A DNA stretch of 64,000 bases, taken from contig NC_073694.1 in the NCBI RefSeq assembly GCF_029784165.1, positions 30,919,506 to 30,983,505 on the forward strand, read 5' to 3'. Positions 35,320 to 48,590 of this stretch are shown here, in pieces; position 1 is the stretch's first letter, and every line of letters starts with the position of its first letter. The notes beneath the pieces are model-generated. The model ran no database searches. It worked only from the letters and a program-made list of their open reading frames with translations, and was not told the origin of the DNA. The DNA is from Wyeomyia smithii. Its lineage: Eukaryota; Arthropoda; Insecta; Diptera; Culicidae. A program made the translations under genes and the position numbers.

Positions 35320-35870
35320 AGCTGCCAAGAAACGCATATCAGTTCCATCTGCACTTTCGTTGGTTTTGAGTTATGACCATCGGCGGTTAGAATAGACGAT
35401 GCTTCCCAAAATAAATGAGAAAATCATCGTAGCTTGTTCTGTAAAATTTGCAAAAAATATCAAGTTAGTTTGGTTAATCGCATATCAGTCCCATAATGGA
35501 TATTATAAAAACTAACATTTGTATTCAAAGCTTGATTGTTTTTTTCCACAACACTTTATTCTGCTTTGCTAATGTTAAGTAAAACTAAACGAAAAACAAA
35601 TTAAAAGTAATCAAAAATAGCCAGATCAAAACCGAGATAATCTTTAACCGAGCCATCGGCATACGAGGACATTTTACAGCAAATTAAACAACGTTTTCAC
35701 ACGTTTAAAATGATTCACTTTCAGGAAAACAAACAACTTTGATAACTGTGACCAATGACAAACTGATTCAGTGTCTATGGTCATGAAAACTGGGACTAAT
35801 AGTGGATTATTTTACACGCTGTATTGCAAAATAATCGCATATTGGTCCCACTATAATTTATTCCATTGTA
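35320..35870 (+). repeat. CGCATATCAGTCCCA words in an AT-rich tract
   Basis: CGCATAT(C/T)(A/G)GT(T/C)CCA occurs three times, near 35,331, 35,480 and 35,838, with an opposed GGGACTAATAG at 35,788. The spacing is irregular. This may be a decayed non-autonomous element; its ends could not be set. Confidence 0.3.
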
Positions 35871-35989
35871 ATTCTCATGAATTGTCTTTTCATGAAACAA
35901 AAGTTCAAAAACATTAAAATGACAATCTGAGAAGAAAAAATATCAATATTGAAAGCAGAACGTATTTTATTGAATTTAACAATTCACTG

Positions 35990-36110
35990 ACATGCGTTCC
36001 ACGGCAGTGGTTTCCCCAACACGGTCGACAGTAAATTATGCTTAATAAACTAGAAATGCACTCTTTGAGCTATTTCAGAGTCTGCATTCGGCTCCAACAA
36101 ATATTATATC
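35990..36110 (+). promoter_or_regulatory. promoter-like repeat head, copy C
   Basis: CCCCAACACGGTCGACAGTAA, then AAATTATGC, then about 48 bases on GTCTGCATTCGGCTCC: the same order and spacing as copies A and B. No CCAAT box is evident and no histone-like hairpin was found downstream. A tail repeat lies 1.1 kb on, at 37,181. Confidence 0.4.
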
Positions 36111-37180
36111 GTTCGTTTAATGCAAGACAGGCACAAATCAATTTTTTTAGTTTTGAATTTTTGATACCAAACAATGACTAATACTATTTTCATCCCACAA
36201 TGACCCATTCAAAAATTCATCAAAAATCCAGAATTGTAGCCCTTATAGATAAATTCCGAGAAATCCTGAAAGGGATGACAAAATGGGGTATCAACTCGTA
36301 CAAGTTGCTCATATTATGCACAGAATAGTCCCAAAAAAGCGCAATGAGAATGAGAGGTTAAATTTGAGATTTTAGTGGATATGAAGAAAAAAGTTTTTGA
36401 CGTTAACTTTCAAACATGTTTTTTTTAAATATTTCTAACAATCTTGAATTCAAAACAAGCAAAAGTGTTGCGTGGCTAAGCTGTGGCACATCCTCCTCTC
36501 TGCCTTCATCCGGAACAAACAGCATTTCATCACCCAGTCGGACAGATGCAATATGCAACACGCAACAGCGTAATAAACTGTTGCGTGGCTGAGAGTGCAA
36601 TATCTCTTGCAACTTGCATCCATCCCATACGAGAAGAAGAAATCGTTTGTTTCTTCGAGCCACAACCCGATATGGTTTATGTTGTTGAGTGTGTGAGAGC
36701 TCTATCGGTCCGGTTCTGATGATTGCCAACATTAAATGAGATTCATTTTTCGTATATTCGTATTACTAACGGAATAGAATCTCTTGCATCTGACGAAACT
36801 AGGACGAACATAACTTAAAAAATAGCATCCAATATAGGTATTTTCGTAATTGGTATGATGCACAGAGACCGGGAATCGACTCTAGACGCTGTTTTGAAAT
36901 CCAAGATAGTGACTTCTAGTTTTCGTGAAGCAACCAAAAATGGCCAAATACAACCTAATATGAGTATTCTCTGAGCCGGAAATCGACCCAATTATCATTT
37001 TGAATCCACCACATTTATTTCGTGAGTGTTGGATAAAAGTTATTGACATAATCATATTGATACAAGGTTGTTTATTGTAATCTTAGCGTTTATTATTTAA
37101 AGATTTATTAAAAAGCAAAAGTTTGCTTCGAACTTATCACTTGAGATCACAATCGAATTCAAAAAATGTAAGTAATGTGT
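36111..37180. other. no recognisable gene; internal GTTGCGTGGCT repeats
   Basis: GTTGCGTGGCT(A/G)AG occurs at 36,467 and 36,582, with an opposed CAACACGCAACAG between them. Overlapping frames on both strands at 36,400-36,730 are not recognisable. Confidence 0.35.
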
Positions 37181-37211
37181 TACCTTGCGGTCGTGGCTTT
37201 GCACACAAACC
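37181..37211 (+). repeat. dispersed tail repeat, copy 2
   Basis: ACCTTGCGGTCGTGGCTTTG then CACACAAACC, 28 of 30 bases or so identical to 16,550-16,579. Followed within 60 bases by an inverted pair, GACGTAG and CTACGTC. Confidence 0.55.
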
Positions 37212-40200
37212 TTTTGTTACTCTGTTGTTCCTTTCACAGCACTAAAGAAAGACGTAGTCCTACGTCAAATAATCGATGCATACCCCTTGGATCAAAGATC
37301 GAGCCAAATGACAGTAGTAAAATCCGCACCGTAGAAATTAATTTTCATGAGCCAACAAACTCGAAAAGAGGATCGAAAATTAGAGCTCTAATAAAAAAGC
37401 TAATTGATTAAAAAAATACAAAATTCTGGTGAATTGCCGTTCTGAACGTTCTGTTGCGAGTTATTCAAAATTCGAACAAATAGAACCCCGGTAACATTTG
37501 TACATATGTGATGCGTAAATCTTTCAAATCCAACCGTTCCGCAAGAACAGCTGGTTCTGGTTCGCAATTGGTATGCATGCTGCTGCAAACGGTCAGCAGA
37601 ATTTCTCGTGTCTGAACGAAGAAAACCAATCGAAACCGTTATCAGTAACGCTAGAGAACACTCGCTAGCAGCAGCTGGGATGGTAGAGAAATTACTCGTC
37701 TGTAAGGAAAAAAACGGAGCAGAAGAGTCATAAATCGGGCAAGGAACCGCAAAGTGTTCAGTAATAAAATAATGATCTATAATAACATGTGCGATGAATC
37801 TTTGCTGCTTGCCAAGGCGTCGTAGTTCGAACGTGGTTACTAAAGACGACAGTCAGAGAACATCAAGTGGCGATTCATACGCGATAATGAAGAAATATAC
37901 TTTTTTTGGAATATTTTATCAGTTATTAGGTGTTACCCAACTCAATTAAACTAACTCCAACCGCTAAACTAAAAAAAAAATTATACAAATCGACGAACTC
38001 TCACTGTGAATGGGTTTGATTTTCATTCCCTAACTCGGCAAAGAATAGCAGATCGAATCGCGCGATAAAATCGACTGTTTGCTACTTGTGCATGTTCATA
38101 AACCGTGTTAATACTAAACTAGATATACAAAACGTACTTAATAGCTAATGAGCTGGGCGGGGACTTCCAGCAGCAAATCTGCTCTCTCACTATCCCCCTC
38201 CTCCCCTTCTTCGATTATCGAAGCCAGCTGCCAGCTGAGGATTGCTATCTATTTTACGCTTAATTTGTTATCGGACGATAAATAGCCGGCTGGGGGCTAA
38301 GTAAACCTAAAAGGCATGCAACTGGCTCAGCTCAGACAGTTTTCTATTTCTTGCCTTGGGGTAATACTTTTCCAAAGTATCTTTTTCTCGGACACGTGCA
38401 GCCTCGACGGTAGATGATTGTTAAGTGAAAGAAGATGTGAAACATAGAAGGGTTATGAGCGAACTCAATTACAGTACTTTTTATTGCTTTCTTTTGCGTT
38501 AGCATATGACGGTATCGCTATTATCCGGACGATCAGTCTTACTGTTTACCTTGTGTTATTTCACCAACATATTACTGTCTTATTGGTACTGATCAGTGGC
38601 AGTCAAGGCAGAAAATTCTTCGCTAGCAAAAATAGCTTGTTTTATGTTAAAAGTAGATTCGAAACTGCTTGTCATAGATCAATTATGGTGAGCAAACCTT
38701 TTATGCCTGAGACTATATAGTTTATAGTACTCGTAATTTCATTGTTTGCATGAATATCGATCACATCAAGCGGACTATAATAGATATAAACATCGTCATC
38801 ATCTCTTTTTATCCAACCAAACTCGATCTGAGATTTTTCTCAACGAATGAAAGCATCGAAGAGAAAAACGCAGATAAGCAAATCGTCACAAACAAAAGAA
38901 TCCCGGTCTCCTGCGGAGAAGAAAGCGACGAACCCGATTTTGCTCAATTCAGATCAGTTTCTTTTTCCCTTTGCTCAAACATGGCAGCGCTAGCGTGAAG
39001 AATGAATGAATGACGGTTGAATGACGTTGAGCAAGATTAGGCCAAAACAAACATTCCACCCCGAATGGGAAATTGCTTGGGTTTATTTTTTGCTCACTGC
39101 CACGAGCATAAAAACGCACCGCTCTAGGATGACGAACGGCGGCGATTTATCGCGGTTGTCGCCTTCATCGTGGGCTACCTTTCTTCTCATTGTTCTCAGC
39201 TCTTTTCATAGAATCGTGATCGAACGGTGCGAACCGAATGGTAGCCCCTAACCTTAATATCCGCAAGTCACAATACCCTACCACTTGCTACGAACTATCT
39301 GCGGCTCTGGCACTAGGCCATATCAGTGTCTGTTCAATGATTAACGGTTCAGGCTACCGCCGCAGACTGCGTCGTTTGGCCAGATTAGATTTAACCTGCA
39401 TTGTTTTTTATGTCTTTCGCTTCTTTTTTGAGTGATGAATTCCTTTCCTGTGGGTTGATTGATCAAGTTCCTGGAATTGATTTACGCAGGTGGCTGATAG
39501 AGAAGAAACGGAGAATTTGGGCTGTGGCTGTCGTTCAACATAAATGAGTATAGAAATCCGCGAGTGTTGGATTTCTACGCTTTTATTTGATGTTCGGTTT
39601 TGGTAAGACGCACTTAAAAAATAGTGAGCTTAAAATTTCTTTTATATCTTTTGTAAGTACATTCTATTGTTAATTTCAAATATTGTACAATTTGTTTTTT
39701 TTTATACCCTGCAATAGAGTTTACCTCTCAAACTACTCAAATATATTTTTATGCAGTTTTTACAATGTTTTTTTTACGCTGATTTTGGCACTTATGCGAG
39801 TTCTTAAGCGCATTTTCTAATGTACGCAGATTTTTCAAAACAGTCCGTTTCACGCGGTACGTTTTTGTTTAAATGCGAATCTCAATCCCAAAAATTGTCT
39901 CGAGAGTAGCATTATTCACGAAAATAAATAAAAAGATGATTAAAACTGACTGTGGTGAAGGAAAAAATGAAACAAAAAAGGAGTCTTTATAATGAAAAGT
40001 ATTCTCATTGTACAAGTTTTAGTGGCTCAATATTTTTGAAATGATCAATAACGGCGCCGGCCACGTCCTTGCAATCAGACGGAAGAGGGAAGGGATGTTA
40101 ATGTAACCTTTGCTGTCTCCACAATGGTCACAGAAATGATATTTTTTAGTAATCCCGATGAATCAGGATTCACTTCCATAAGTGATGCGATCATTTATAT

Positions 40201-40415
40201 AATTTATATCCGTCTCTATCAAGCTATTTCCTGTTCATTCTCCGTCAGTCGGTTGATTAGAGATGCACAATTAGCTTATTCATATTTGGTACCGCTTTAG
40301 ACCACCAGATGAAAGAATGCTGTTGAGGCCACGCACAAGTGTTTGTGGTTTGTTCCGATAAAGCACGAATTGTTTAACTTCGTGATTTGAGACTGATTTA
40401 AACCAACATATAAAA
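37212..40415. other. no recognisable gene
   Basis: Mixed composition, with a scrap of the ACGCGG MITE family at about 39,765-39,865. No frame with motifs. Confidence 0.4.
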
Positions 40416-41213
40416 GGCCGCCCACATTCCACGTGGACTTCGTCATTTTAGACCATCCGTCCCCCTCCGTGGACAACCGTGAACATCGACAAAACAAAAT
40501 TAATTTCGAACGTTGCAGGAAATTTTTGTTAATTAGGCATGAGGAAAAGGCCGAGAGCCTCTAGCAAAAATTTATTCCAAATTATCCACAAAAAACTAAA
40601 GTTAATTGTTTAAAATACTTTAATACGACAGAAATAGGTCAAAACAAATATGATCAAAACTTAGACAAAAAGAACCGACAAATGCTTCTTAAATACAAAA
40701 AAAAACAAGCAAAATAAAAATCGACCTAAAATATATAAAAAAATTCTCTGAAAAAACGGTTGAAGCAAACAAGGGTTTCCAAATTGATCAAAAATGCTTG
40801 AGGACGCATCTGGAATCCAAAAAAAAAAAATAAAGAAAATGTTCTTAAATTTGGTTCAAATTAAATGAATTGTTATAACGTAAAAGAAGAGGCCAAAAAG
40901 AAATAATTCAAATTCAACCTACAACAAAAAAGCATACATTTATTCCAAAGTCATCTAGAAGTTCACCTCAAGCTATTTTCATAAACCTTTCCAAAAAAAC
41001 GGAGAGGTCACGAATAAAATGATTCCAAATTCATTTAAAATATAGCTGACAATGGCTCTAAAATCAGAGTATCTGATTTTAGAAAATATCTACGTGAATA
41101 ATATCATTACCCCCTAACCCCTCCCCTCCCCGTGGACAATCGTGAACATTTACGTTATTCCCTTGCCCCTCCCTCTCCCCCATCTAAGTTGCTCACGTGG
41201 AATGTGGACTGCC
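40416..41213. mobile_element. probable MITE with CCACATTCCACGTG ends
   Basis: The left end, GGCCGCCCACATTCCACGTG, pairs with the right end GGGCAGTCCACATTCCACGTG read in reverse. Inside, GTGGACAA(C/T)CGTGAACAT occurs twice in direct orientation, at about 40,469 and 41,132. The interior is A-rich. The target duplication is unresolved. Confidence 0.5.
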
Positions 41214-42560
41214 CCTAATGAAAATGATATTGGGCGACTATCACAACTTATCCAACTAATGGTGACGGGGGTCAAAAGCTTCTACAAGGAAAAAAGAAGA
41301 ATGCTATTGAGGCCACGTATAGGTGTGATTGTCTGTGTGGCATATCTCAGTGAAATGCAAAACATTATACTGCAAGTGGATCCGATTTAAACCAGCTCAC
41401 CTGCTACTGCTGGGGCCACAACGTTAGTAAATAGTACAAACATAAGAACGTAGAACGAAAAGATTAAAACGTTTGTAAACATTAAATCCAAGCAATTGGT
41501 AAAAAAGTGTATAAAAATTAATGTACCACATTGTCAACTTAGAATGGTCCCACAAAATGATATCGTATAACATGAAGTTCAGGATTACTAAGAATCGCTT
41601 TTAGGGTTTAATAAGAAAAATGATTTTGAACTTAAAGCAAAGTTAAAATTATATATTGTTCCATATTAGGCAATCCATCAGAAAACCTTTATAAAGTCCA
41701 GAACATGTTGAAAAGGAAATATCCTCTAAGCTTAGTATGACCGAAAATGCGTAAAAGTATAGACAAAATTATTTTCGATGGAAGTTAAAATCTCATCTCA
41801 TTCATTAGAAAGAAAATTTCTTAATCGACAAATGCTTCTAAAGACCTGAACAAATTTTAGCAGAGTATGTTCTTAAAATTAGAAACCGCCAAAAAATCCT
41901 TGTAAAAAAGTAGAATAGTAACAAAGTCTCAAGTTATGCTCAGCAGCACAAACATGATTCTTCCAGTAATAATAGCAGAATAGAAAAGCCTAAAATCGCC
42001 AAAAACTGTAAAAAAAAAAAAATTGAAATAATATTAAGGCTCAGAATCGACGTAAAAACGATTCCTAAGGCCAGAAAAAAACAAAAAGAATAAAATGTGT
42101 GGCTAAAAATTAAATTAGAAATGTCAAAAACAATTATAAGAAGAAACTCAATCTTACATTAAAAATGTGTGTGAAATATCCACAAAGTTGATCAAAATTT
42201 AGGATTGTTGATGAATGTGCTAGCATTGAGCAAAAAAATAGATCCGTATTAAAAATTTGATAGGTTTAGAAAACTTTCCCCTAAAAATCATCCAGTGAGA
42301 GATCAAAGTAGAAGAAAATTAAAAAGCATTAATTTTAGTAGAGATGGAGATTTGAAAAGATATAGTAATCATTCTTGATAATGGAAAAAAACATTAAACA
42401 ATACAATTACGCAAGTAAGCTTAAAATGATTAAATTACATGTATGTAAAGAGAAATAATCCTAGAAAACACCAAAAGTTGTTGTTTGTAATTTATAACCT
42501 CTAAGCTCACAACCCTTGTATTAATAAAAAAATAGGAAAAAACAAGTATCGCTAAACTGC
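40540..42560 (+). repeat. A-rich, strand-asymmetric block
   Basis: About 2 kb with a strong excess of A over T on the plus strand, apart from the MITE end at 41,130-41,400. Recurring words include AAATGCTTCT, CCTAAAA and ACAAAAAG at irregular spacing. It resembles the reverse complement of the T-rich tract at 3,590-4,060 and the A-rich block at 52,590-53,510. No coding. Confidence 0.35.
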
Positions 42561-44512
42561 TACGGCACATAACAACATAACAACATAATTACCGACCTGT
42601 TTCAACCCGTGTGATCACCCACGTTTTGAACCACTTTCGGACACAAATTTCTCGCCTGTCTCATCTGTTCGTTCCACAGCTGAACTTTTCTTTCCAGCAG
42701 GGGGCTCCATCGGTGGGTGACTGTCAAGGAAATGAGTTCAACCACACTGAAATAATCGACACCCATCATCATCGTACGAAGCAGTTGCGTTTTCTTCCAA
42801 GGCATGTGGCATGAGCGGTTCGCCATAACCGCTGACCATGTTGGGGTTTTTTTGCCACGAAGTAAAGCACACTCAACACGCCTGCCAGGAAGATGGTACA
42901 AAGGTGTTTGCTATTCGGTAATCACCGTGGGCACTTCAACCGGTGATCAATCAAGCATATCGCGCTGTCTGTCGATCACAAAGAATTTTTCCATGTACGA
43001 CGACAAAGTATGCAGCGAAGCAAATCAATCCGTAACTTCCCTAGAGAGCTACGCTGGCCACTCGCAAAGCCTCTGGGCTATGCTTCTCTGTGTGGAGAAT
43101 TCTCCTCCAATTACGCGTGTTGCTTTCCAGATGGGGGGACGATTATCTTGCACGCTTGGTAATATTGGAACTGAACAATAATTGCGCTTGTTAGACCCCT
43201 GGACTCGGGTGCTTGTTAAGTTGCCAAATTAGACTATTCTCGGTTAATACAAATCAGTAGCAGTAGAACAGATGGTACATGTGGCTGGAACTGTACACTC
43301 TGGACTCGCGAACTTTGTTTTCAACATCCGTCGCTTCCAATGTCAATTCTCAAAATTTCGGCCAAGTTTTCTCACTCAATCAAATGAACTAGGAAAATTA
43401 TGGAAATTATACCAGATATGCAATTGTCAGAAAAAAATGCTGATTCAATTAAGACACTCATCATTATTATTGCGGCGATATGAAGGTTGAGTGGCAATTT
43501 TGTACTTTTCTTGCACGGACAGCGCGGCACGCTTTGCTTGATCGGCTTGGAAGTCTTTCATGTTTGTACCGGTACAACCTCCCTACATTCGGATGCTGAG
43601 TCCACTGCAGTGCAGTGAGAAATAAAAATATTTTGATTTTTTTTTCAAATCTGCTAAAGCAATAAACAAAAAAAAAACGTCTTATATAGAATCGGAACAA
43701 TCATTTACCCCTGTTTTATAATTGCTTTGGTCGTTTGGAAACACAACCGGACACAACGATCAAATTACAGTGATTGACTCGAAAAATGGAGCTGATTATT
43801 AGTAATTAGACAAAAAGAGAAAGAAGGTTGATGTCTTTCCATATGAGCCTAGCAAAAAAAAAAACGGTGCATCAAGTAGGCTGCTCTGCTTTTACGGCCA
43901 ATTCCACCGTAAATTGCGTCGCGGCTAGTCGTGAATTGAGAGCAAATGGTGACCGGCATCGCCGTTGTGTTGTGATGCAGGAGAATGCTAGAAAGTACTT
44001 ACCTATGGTGGCGGCGGAATTCGCATTCGCTTTTCGGTGAAGGATTAGTTGTTGATTGGAGAGTAGGTATCATATTTATTAAGTTATGCTTTATTGTCAT
44101 TAAAATAACTTGGGCTTACGTAGTAACAAAGAGGGCATTACGTTTCTAGTGTTTGCTTCGTGGAAAATGTTTTAAAATGGTCCTACGGTACAGATAAGGC
44201 TTCTGGCGCTGCCACAGATATATTCAAGCGAAACCGTCCATTGCACTGAGTGACACAAATTTGGGGCTCACCATGTTCACAATGAAATTACAAAAGTTCA
44301 TGAGTCACGTCATTATGAGCGTTTGGTGGAATTCAGCTATATAATGGCGAAAACATATTTAAGATGACGAGAAAATGGTGGCTTGCCATAGCCTGAGTGA
44401 AACGATTGAATCTGTCATCATAGAGATTGAGTGAGAATTTGCAAGCTTTGTTATACAAAAAAATACACTTAAATAATATTTCGCCATATGCAAATGATCT
44501 GCCATTCAATAT
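42561..44512. other. no recognisable gene
   Basis: Frames on both strands at 42,602-43,181 overlap and are unrecognised. A GTAAGTAC donor-like word on the minus strand near 44,003 has no identifiable exon. Confidence 0.35.
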
Positions 44513-44544
44513 GTTACTGTTTTCTTTTTTTCTTCAGGTAAGTG
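44513..44544 (+). other. candidate recursive splice (ratchet) site
   Basis: A pyrimidine tract of about 19 bases (TTTTCTTTTTTTCTTCAG) runs directly into GTAAGTGAAC, with the junction between 44,537 and 44,538. Same strand and same CAG|GTAAGTG core as at 23,315, 21.2 kb upstream. Together they imply a long plus-strand intron, or successive introns, through the window. Confidence 0.6.
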
Positions 44545-46569
44545 AACTATCCACTACAGAAATGTGCCAACCTGAGCCGTGAAAATCACCGGTAGAACGT
44601 ACACCCAGGTATTCATGTCAGTCAGGTATCATTATTTTACGATCCCTCTCAAGCAGCCTTACTTCCAGTGTTTTATTCACACATCTAGAAAAAAGAGCCT
44701 CTGTACGCAAACACCCAATTTAGAAAAGGCCCTCAACATCGACCGACAACAAAAGTGGCACTCAGCTGTTACTGATCCGTAGCCCCTTATTGACGGAAGC
44801 TTGGCGCGCTCGGATCCGGTATGAGACGCGGCCGTTCAGTGACATTCCATCCGGGTTTCTCTGGCACTATTTCTTACCGAACGCTTCTGTTATATGTTCG
44901 CTCGTTGGCGGCCTATTTTTGCCCGACTTGCCGAGCCAGCAGCTTCCACTGCCAGAGCGCACGGGCCAAAACAAAAGATGATGATCGCGCACACGGGAAA
45001 GACCAAACAAGCGACCGTCCGACCAACAATCCAACCGCTTCAATAGCTTTCTGGCTCCGGGAGGAAAACCAGTTAGCTGCTCCAGAAAGAAAGAGCTGTA
45101 TGCGATGTTTTACCGCACTCCTCGGTGCGGACAGAATTGGGTCACGTCCGAGAGACACACATCCGCCGGAGCCATCCACCTGAGCATCTCACTTTCCTGC
45201 CATCTGCTCACGGAAGTACCTAAGGCATAACGACTGGAAGAAAAGCGACGGCCCTGCAAAGTCATGATCTTCAAATGAGAAGGAAAACATTAAAACCCGT
45301 TTCGCAACAGGTTCCGCTACCTCCTCGTTTTTCCCTACGAAAAACTGATTATATGGCCTATATTCGGATTTCCACTAATGACTCTCACTTCTTGTTTGTA
45401 TAGACTAGCAGGCAGTCCTATTCATTCCAGATCCCATTTATCCCATCCATGCTCAGCTCAGTGGTTTCGAGCTAGAAAGCAGTGCAGTTCCTGTCACCCG
45501 GAGCGCACGCCGCTTCTCGAATAAACCAATCCCATTCGCGCTGTGGTGCAACCGTGAAAGCGAGAAATGGATAAAAAGCCACATTTACAACCCGCTGATC
45601 GCTGTGATCACTCTTTAATGCGGATGCCAACAGGCTGTCGCTGCCACACCGCATTCTAATCGACACTGTGGCGCCGCCGTCGACCTCGGGAGGCCATTAG
45701 ATTTCCAGACCCCCAGCTCAAGACTGCAGGGGCAGCATTTGTCTGCGAACAACAGGAATGCACCGAGAGCGAAAGCCCGACCGTTGCGCACTGGTCTGCT
45801 TGCAACCGGAACAAAGAAAAATCGCACAGAGTGCGAAATGCTTCAGCTGCGAGTTGAATAGTTGAGGTTTTCTAAGGCACATGTTTGCCTAAAAATATGT
45901 TGTTAATATATCGTCGGAGTTTCCTGATAACACATTTTACAACTGAAATCATTAGGTTTTACTTGCGATTGATTTCACTTGATGATCGATCGAGTCGTCA
46001 CCAGTCGATTATTATAGTCACAATAAGGATCACATAACAATTCAACAATTGCCATTAAAGCGGAATGGCAAACCTTTCGCCGTCATCATTAGCGAGTAGT
46101 CATAATAAAATAAACCCAAATCACGTTTCATTCTCCTGTTACCGACTAGCACTCGGGTGAATATAAACTATCAACATGGCTAAGTTACAAGCACCTTCGC
46201 CGTCGTCTGTGTGCCCCTGGTTCGAACTGTCCGAACGCAGCCAAGCATATTGAACGTCAAATAGGTGATTATCGCGCTGTTATCGAATAATGCATGCGTA
46301 TAGAAATGCCGCGCATGCCTGGTTTGTACTCTCTTCTTATTATCATGCTCGTCATTTACTCGCTAACAGATGTGGGGAAATATCGTTCGAAAACACGCAA
46401 AAATACTTAAAATTACAAACACGGCTAGACAAGGTGATGTCTATCCTTTTTTTTTTATTTGAAATTACTTTCGTTTATCCTTCTACTTTGTATCAGATCA
46501 TACTGTTAAATAATCCATTATTATTATCATATTAGATAAGGCTTAGGAGTTTGAGAAGTTCCAGCTGGA
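44545..46569. other. no recognisable gene; GC-rich islands
   Basis: GC-rich blocks at 44,780-45,200 and 45,480-45,840 keep frames open on both strands, without motifs. They may be regulatory. Confidence 0.35.
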
Positions 46570-47521
46570 CACAGTTGAAGACAATCGATATTCATTCTAA
46601 AGTGTCGAAATCAAATCTAGATTAAAGTTAAATCTACGTCGAAATCCAATCCAAATTTGAAATTCATTCAAAATTTAAGCCAATTCCAATTCAACTCATA
46701 CAAATCCAATACAATCTAAATTTATTCAAAATCCAATACAACTCCGATGCCAATCGAATCTACATCCAAATCGTATCCGAGTCTAAACTAAATCCAATCC
46801 AAAATCGATCCAATCCAATCCAAAACCAATCCAAATCCAATCCTAATCAAACCCAAACCCAATCCTAATCCATTCCAATTACAATTCAAATCCAATCTGA
46901 ATCCATTACGAATCCAATCTAAATTTATTCTTATTAAATCTAAATTCAATTCAAATCCACTACGAATCCATTAGAATCCAATTCAAAATTATTCAATTCA
47001 AATCTAATCCAAATCCAATTCAATACAATCTAAATCCAATCCAAATCCAATCCAAATCCAATCCAAATCCAATCCAAATCCAATCCAAAACCAATCCAAA
47101 TCCAATCCAAATCCAATCCAAATCCAATCCAAATCCAAATCCAATCCAAATCCAACTCAAATTCAATCTAAATCCAATTCAAATCCAATCAAAATTCAAT
47201 CCAGATTCAATCCAAATTAAATACCAATCCAATCCCAATCCAATCCAAATCCAATCCAAATCCATTCCAAATCCAATCCAAATCCAATCCAAACCCAATC
47301 CAAATCCAATCCAAATCCAATCCTAATCCGATCCAAACTCAATCTTATTCGAGTACATTCCAAATGCAATCCATATCCAATGCAAATTTTCTTCAAATCC
47401 AACTCGAATCAAATCCAAATCCAATTTATATCTAATCCAAACCCAATCGAAATCTTTTCCAACCCTGAAACCAATCTAAATCTAATTTAGGTCTAATCGA
47501 ATGTCAGTCGAATCTATATTA
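46570..47521. repeat. 11-bp satellite array, AATCCAAATCC unit
   Basis: Alternating AATCCA and AATCC words make an 11-bp unit. It is cleanest at 47,037-47,170 and 47,235-47,330 and more diverged toward both edges. The array resumes at 48,425-48,590 after a foldback element. The minus-strand frame at 47,217-47,402 is an 11-residue repeat translation, not a gene. Confidence 0.85.
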
Positions 47522-48422
47522 GGGTGGGGAAAAGTGATCGATTTTCCAGAACCAAGTTTTTTTGGTTCCTTTTGGGGCCCCAAACAACCCTGAACTTATC
47601 GGAAGTCAATTGGTTTTGCCTCCGCTTGGCGCATTGCATTTCAAATTTGTATAAAAAATTATATGGGAAAACCTACTTTTTTGCATTTACCTTTCTAGAG
47701 AGCTCAATAATGATCTAATAATGCACTACATTATGTAGAAGTGTAGTATTTTAGATGCCCAACAACTTTGGAGAAGGCACTGAAGAGCTAGGATGTCCCC
47801 AAGAAGAGCTATAACTGCTCAAAGTTGGGTTAGTCGATTTAAATGCAGAAAATCTTGTTTTCTGCCAACATTACCAATGTACCGGCGCCAGTAGCATTCC
47901 CATCAGAAATAACCTGTCGTAACAAGTTTATACACTCAGCTGGGTCAAACAAACAAATTCAGGTCAATATTCGAGGCGTAGGTAGAATCTACAACGTGTT
48001 TCAGAGGTAACTTCTGATGGAAATCTGTCTAACGCCGGTACACTGGCAGTGTTGGCAGAAAAAATGATTTGCAACATAAATTTCGACATACTCAACTTCG
48101 AACAGCTCCAGTATTTTTTTGGAACACCCTAGCTCTTTGATGTCTTCGGCCAAGTTGTTGGGCATCAAAAAACCTACCATTTGAAGTCATGAAACCTATG
48201 GTTTGAACCACTTTGAGCTCTTTATAATGGAAAATGCAAAACGTTGGTTTTACCATACAAATCTCCATATAAAATTGAAATGCAATGCGCCAAGCGGAGA
48301 CTAAACCAATCGACTTCCGATAAATTTAGGATTGTTTGAGTCTCCAAATAGAACAAAAAAAAAACTTGGTTCTGGCTTTCTGCTATCAAGTTTCGTTTTT
48401 TCCATATAACGATTCCCCACCC
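47522..48422. mobile_element. 901-bp foldback element with about 400-bp arms
   Basis: Each end begins GGGTGGGGAA and is flanked by TA. The arms pair imperfectly along almost the whole element: AGAACCAAGTTTTTTT, CGGAAGTC(A/G)ATTGGTTT, CCGCTTGGCGCATTGCATTT and GTACCGGCG appear in the same order in both, leaving a loop of roughly 80 bases. The frame at 47,524-47,718 lies in one arm. Non-autonomous, TA target, superfamily not assigned. It splits the satellite array. Confidence 0.8.
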
Positions 48423-48424
48423 TA

Positions 48425-48590
48425 ATCTATATCCAATTTTTATCTGAATTTACAAATTTTATCCAAAAAAAAAGGGCTTTGAATTCTAAATTTATTTTAT
48501 CCAAATTCAAGCTATATAAAATCTAATTCCAATTTAATACAAATCCAATTTCTGTTTAATCCTGATCTAGATCTGAAATTAGTAACTGAA
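48425..48590. repeat. satellite array continuation, diverged
   Basis: AATCCAATTT-type words continue for about 165 bases beyond the foldback element, more diverged than the left part. Confidence 0.55.

Noticed and set aside
42602..43181. 125-codon plus frame and 99-codon minus frame
   Set aside because: Overlapping, unrecognised, and without splice or start support that separates them from chance.
44790..45183. 120- and 88-codon opposing frames
   Set aside because: GC-rich composition keeps both strands open; sequence has no protein motifs.
47217..47402. Minus-strand frame rich in W, G, L and D
   Set aside because: It is the translation of the 11-bp satellite; 33 bases give an 11-residue repeat with no independent evidence of coding.
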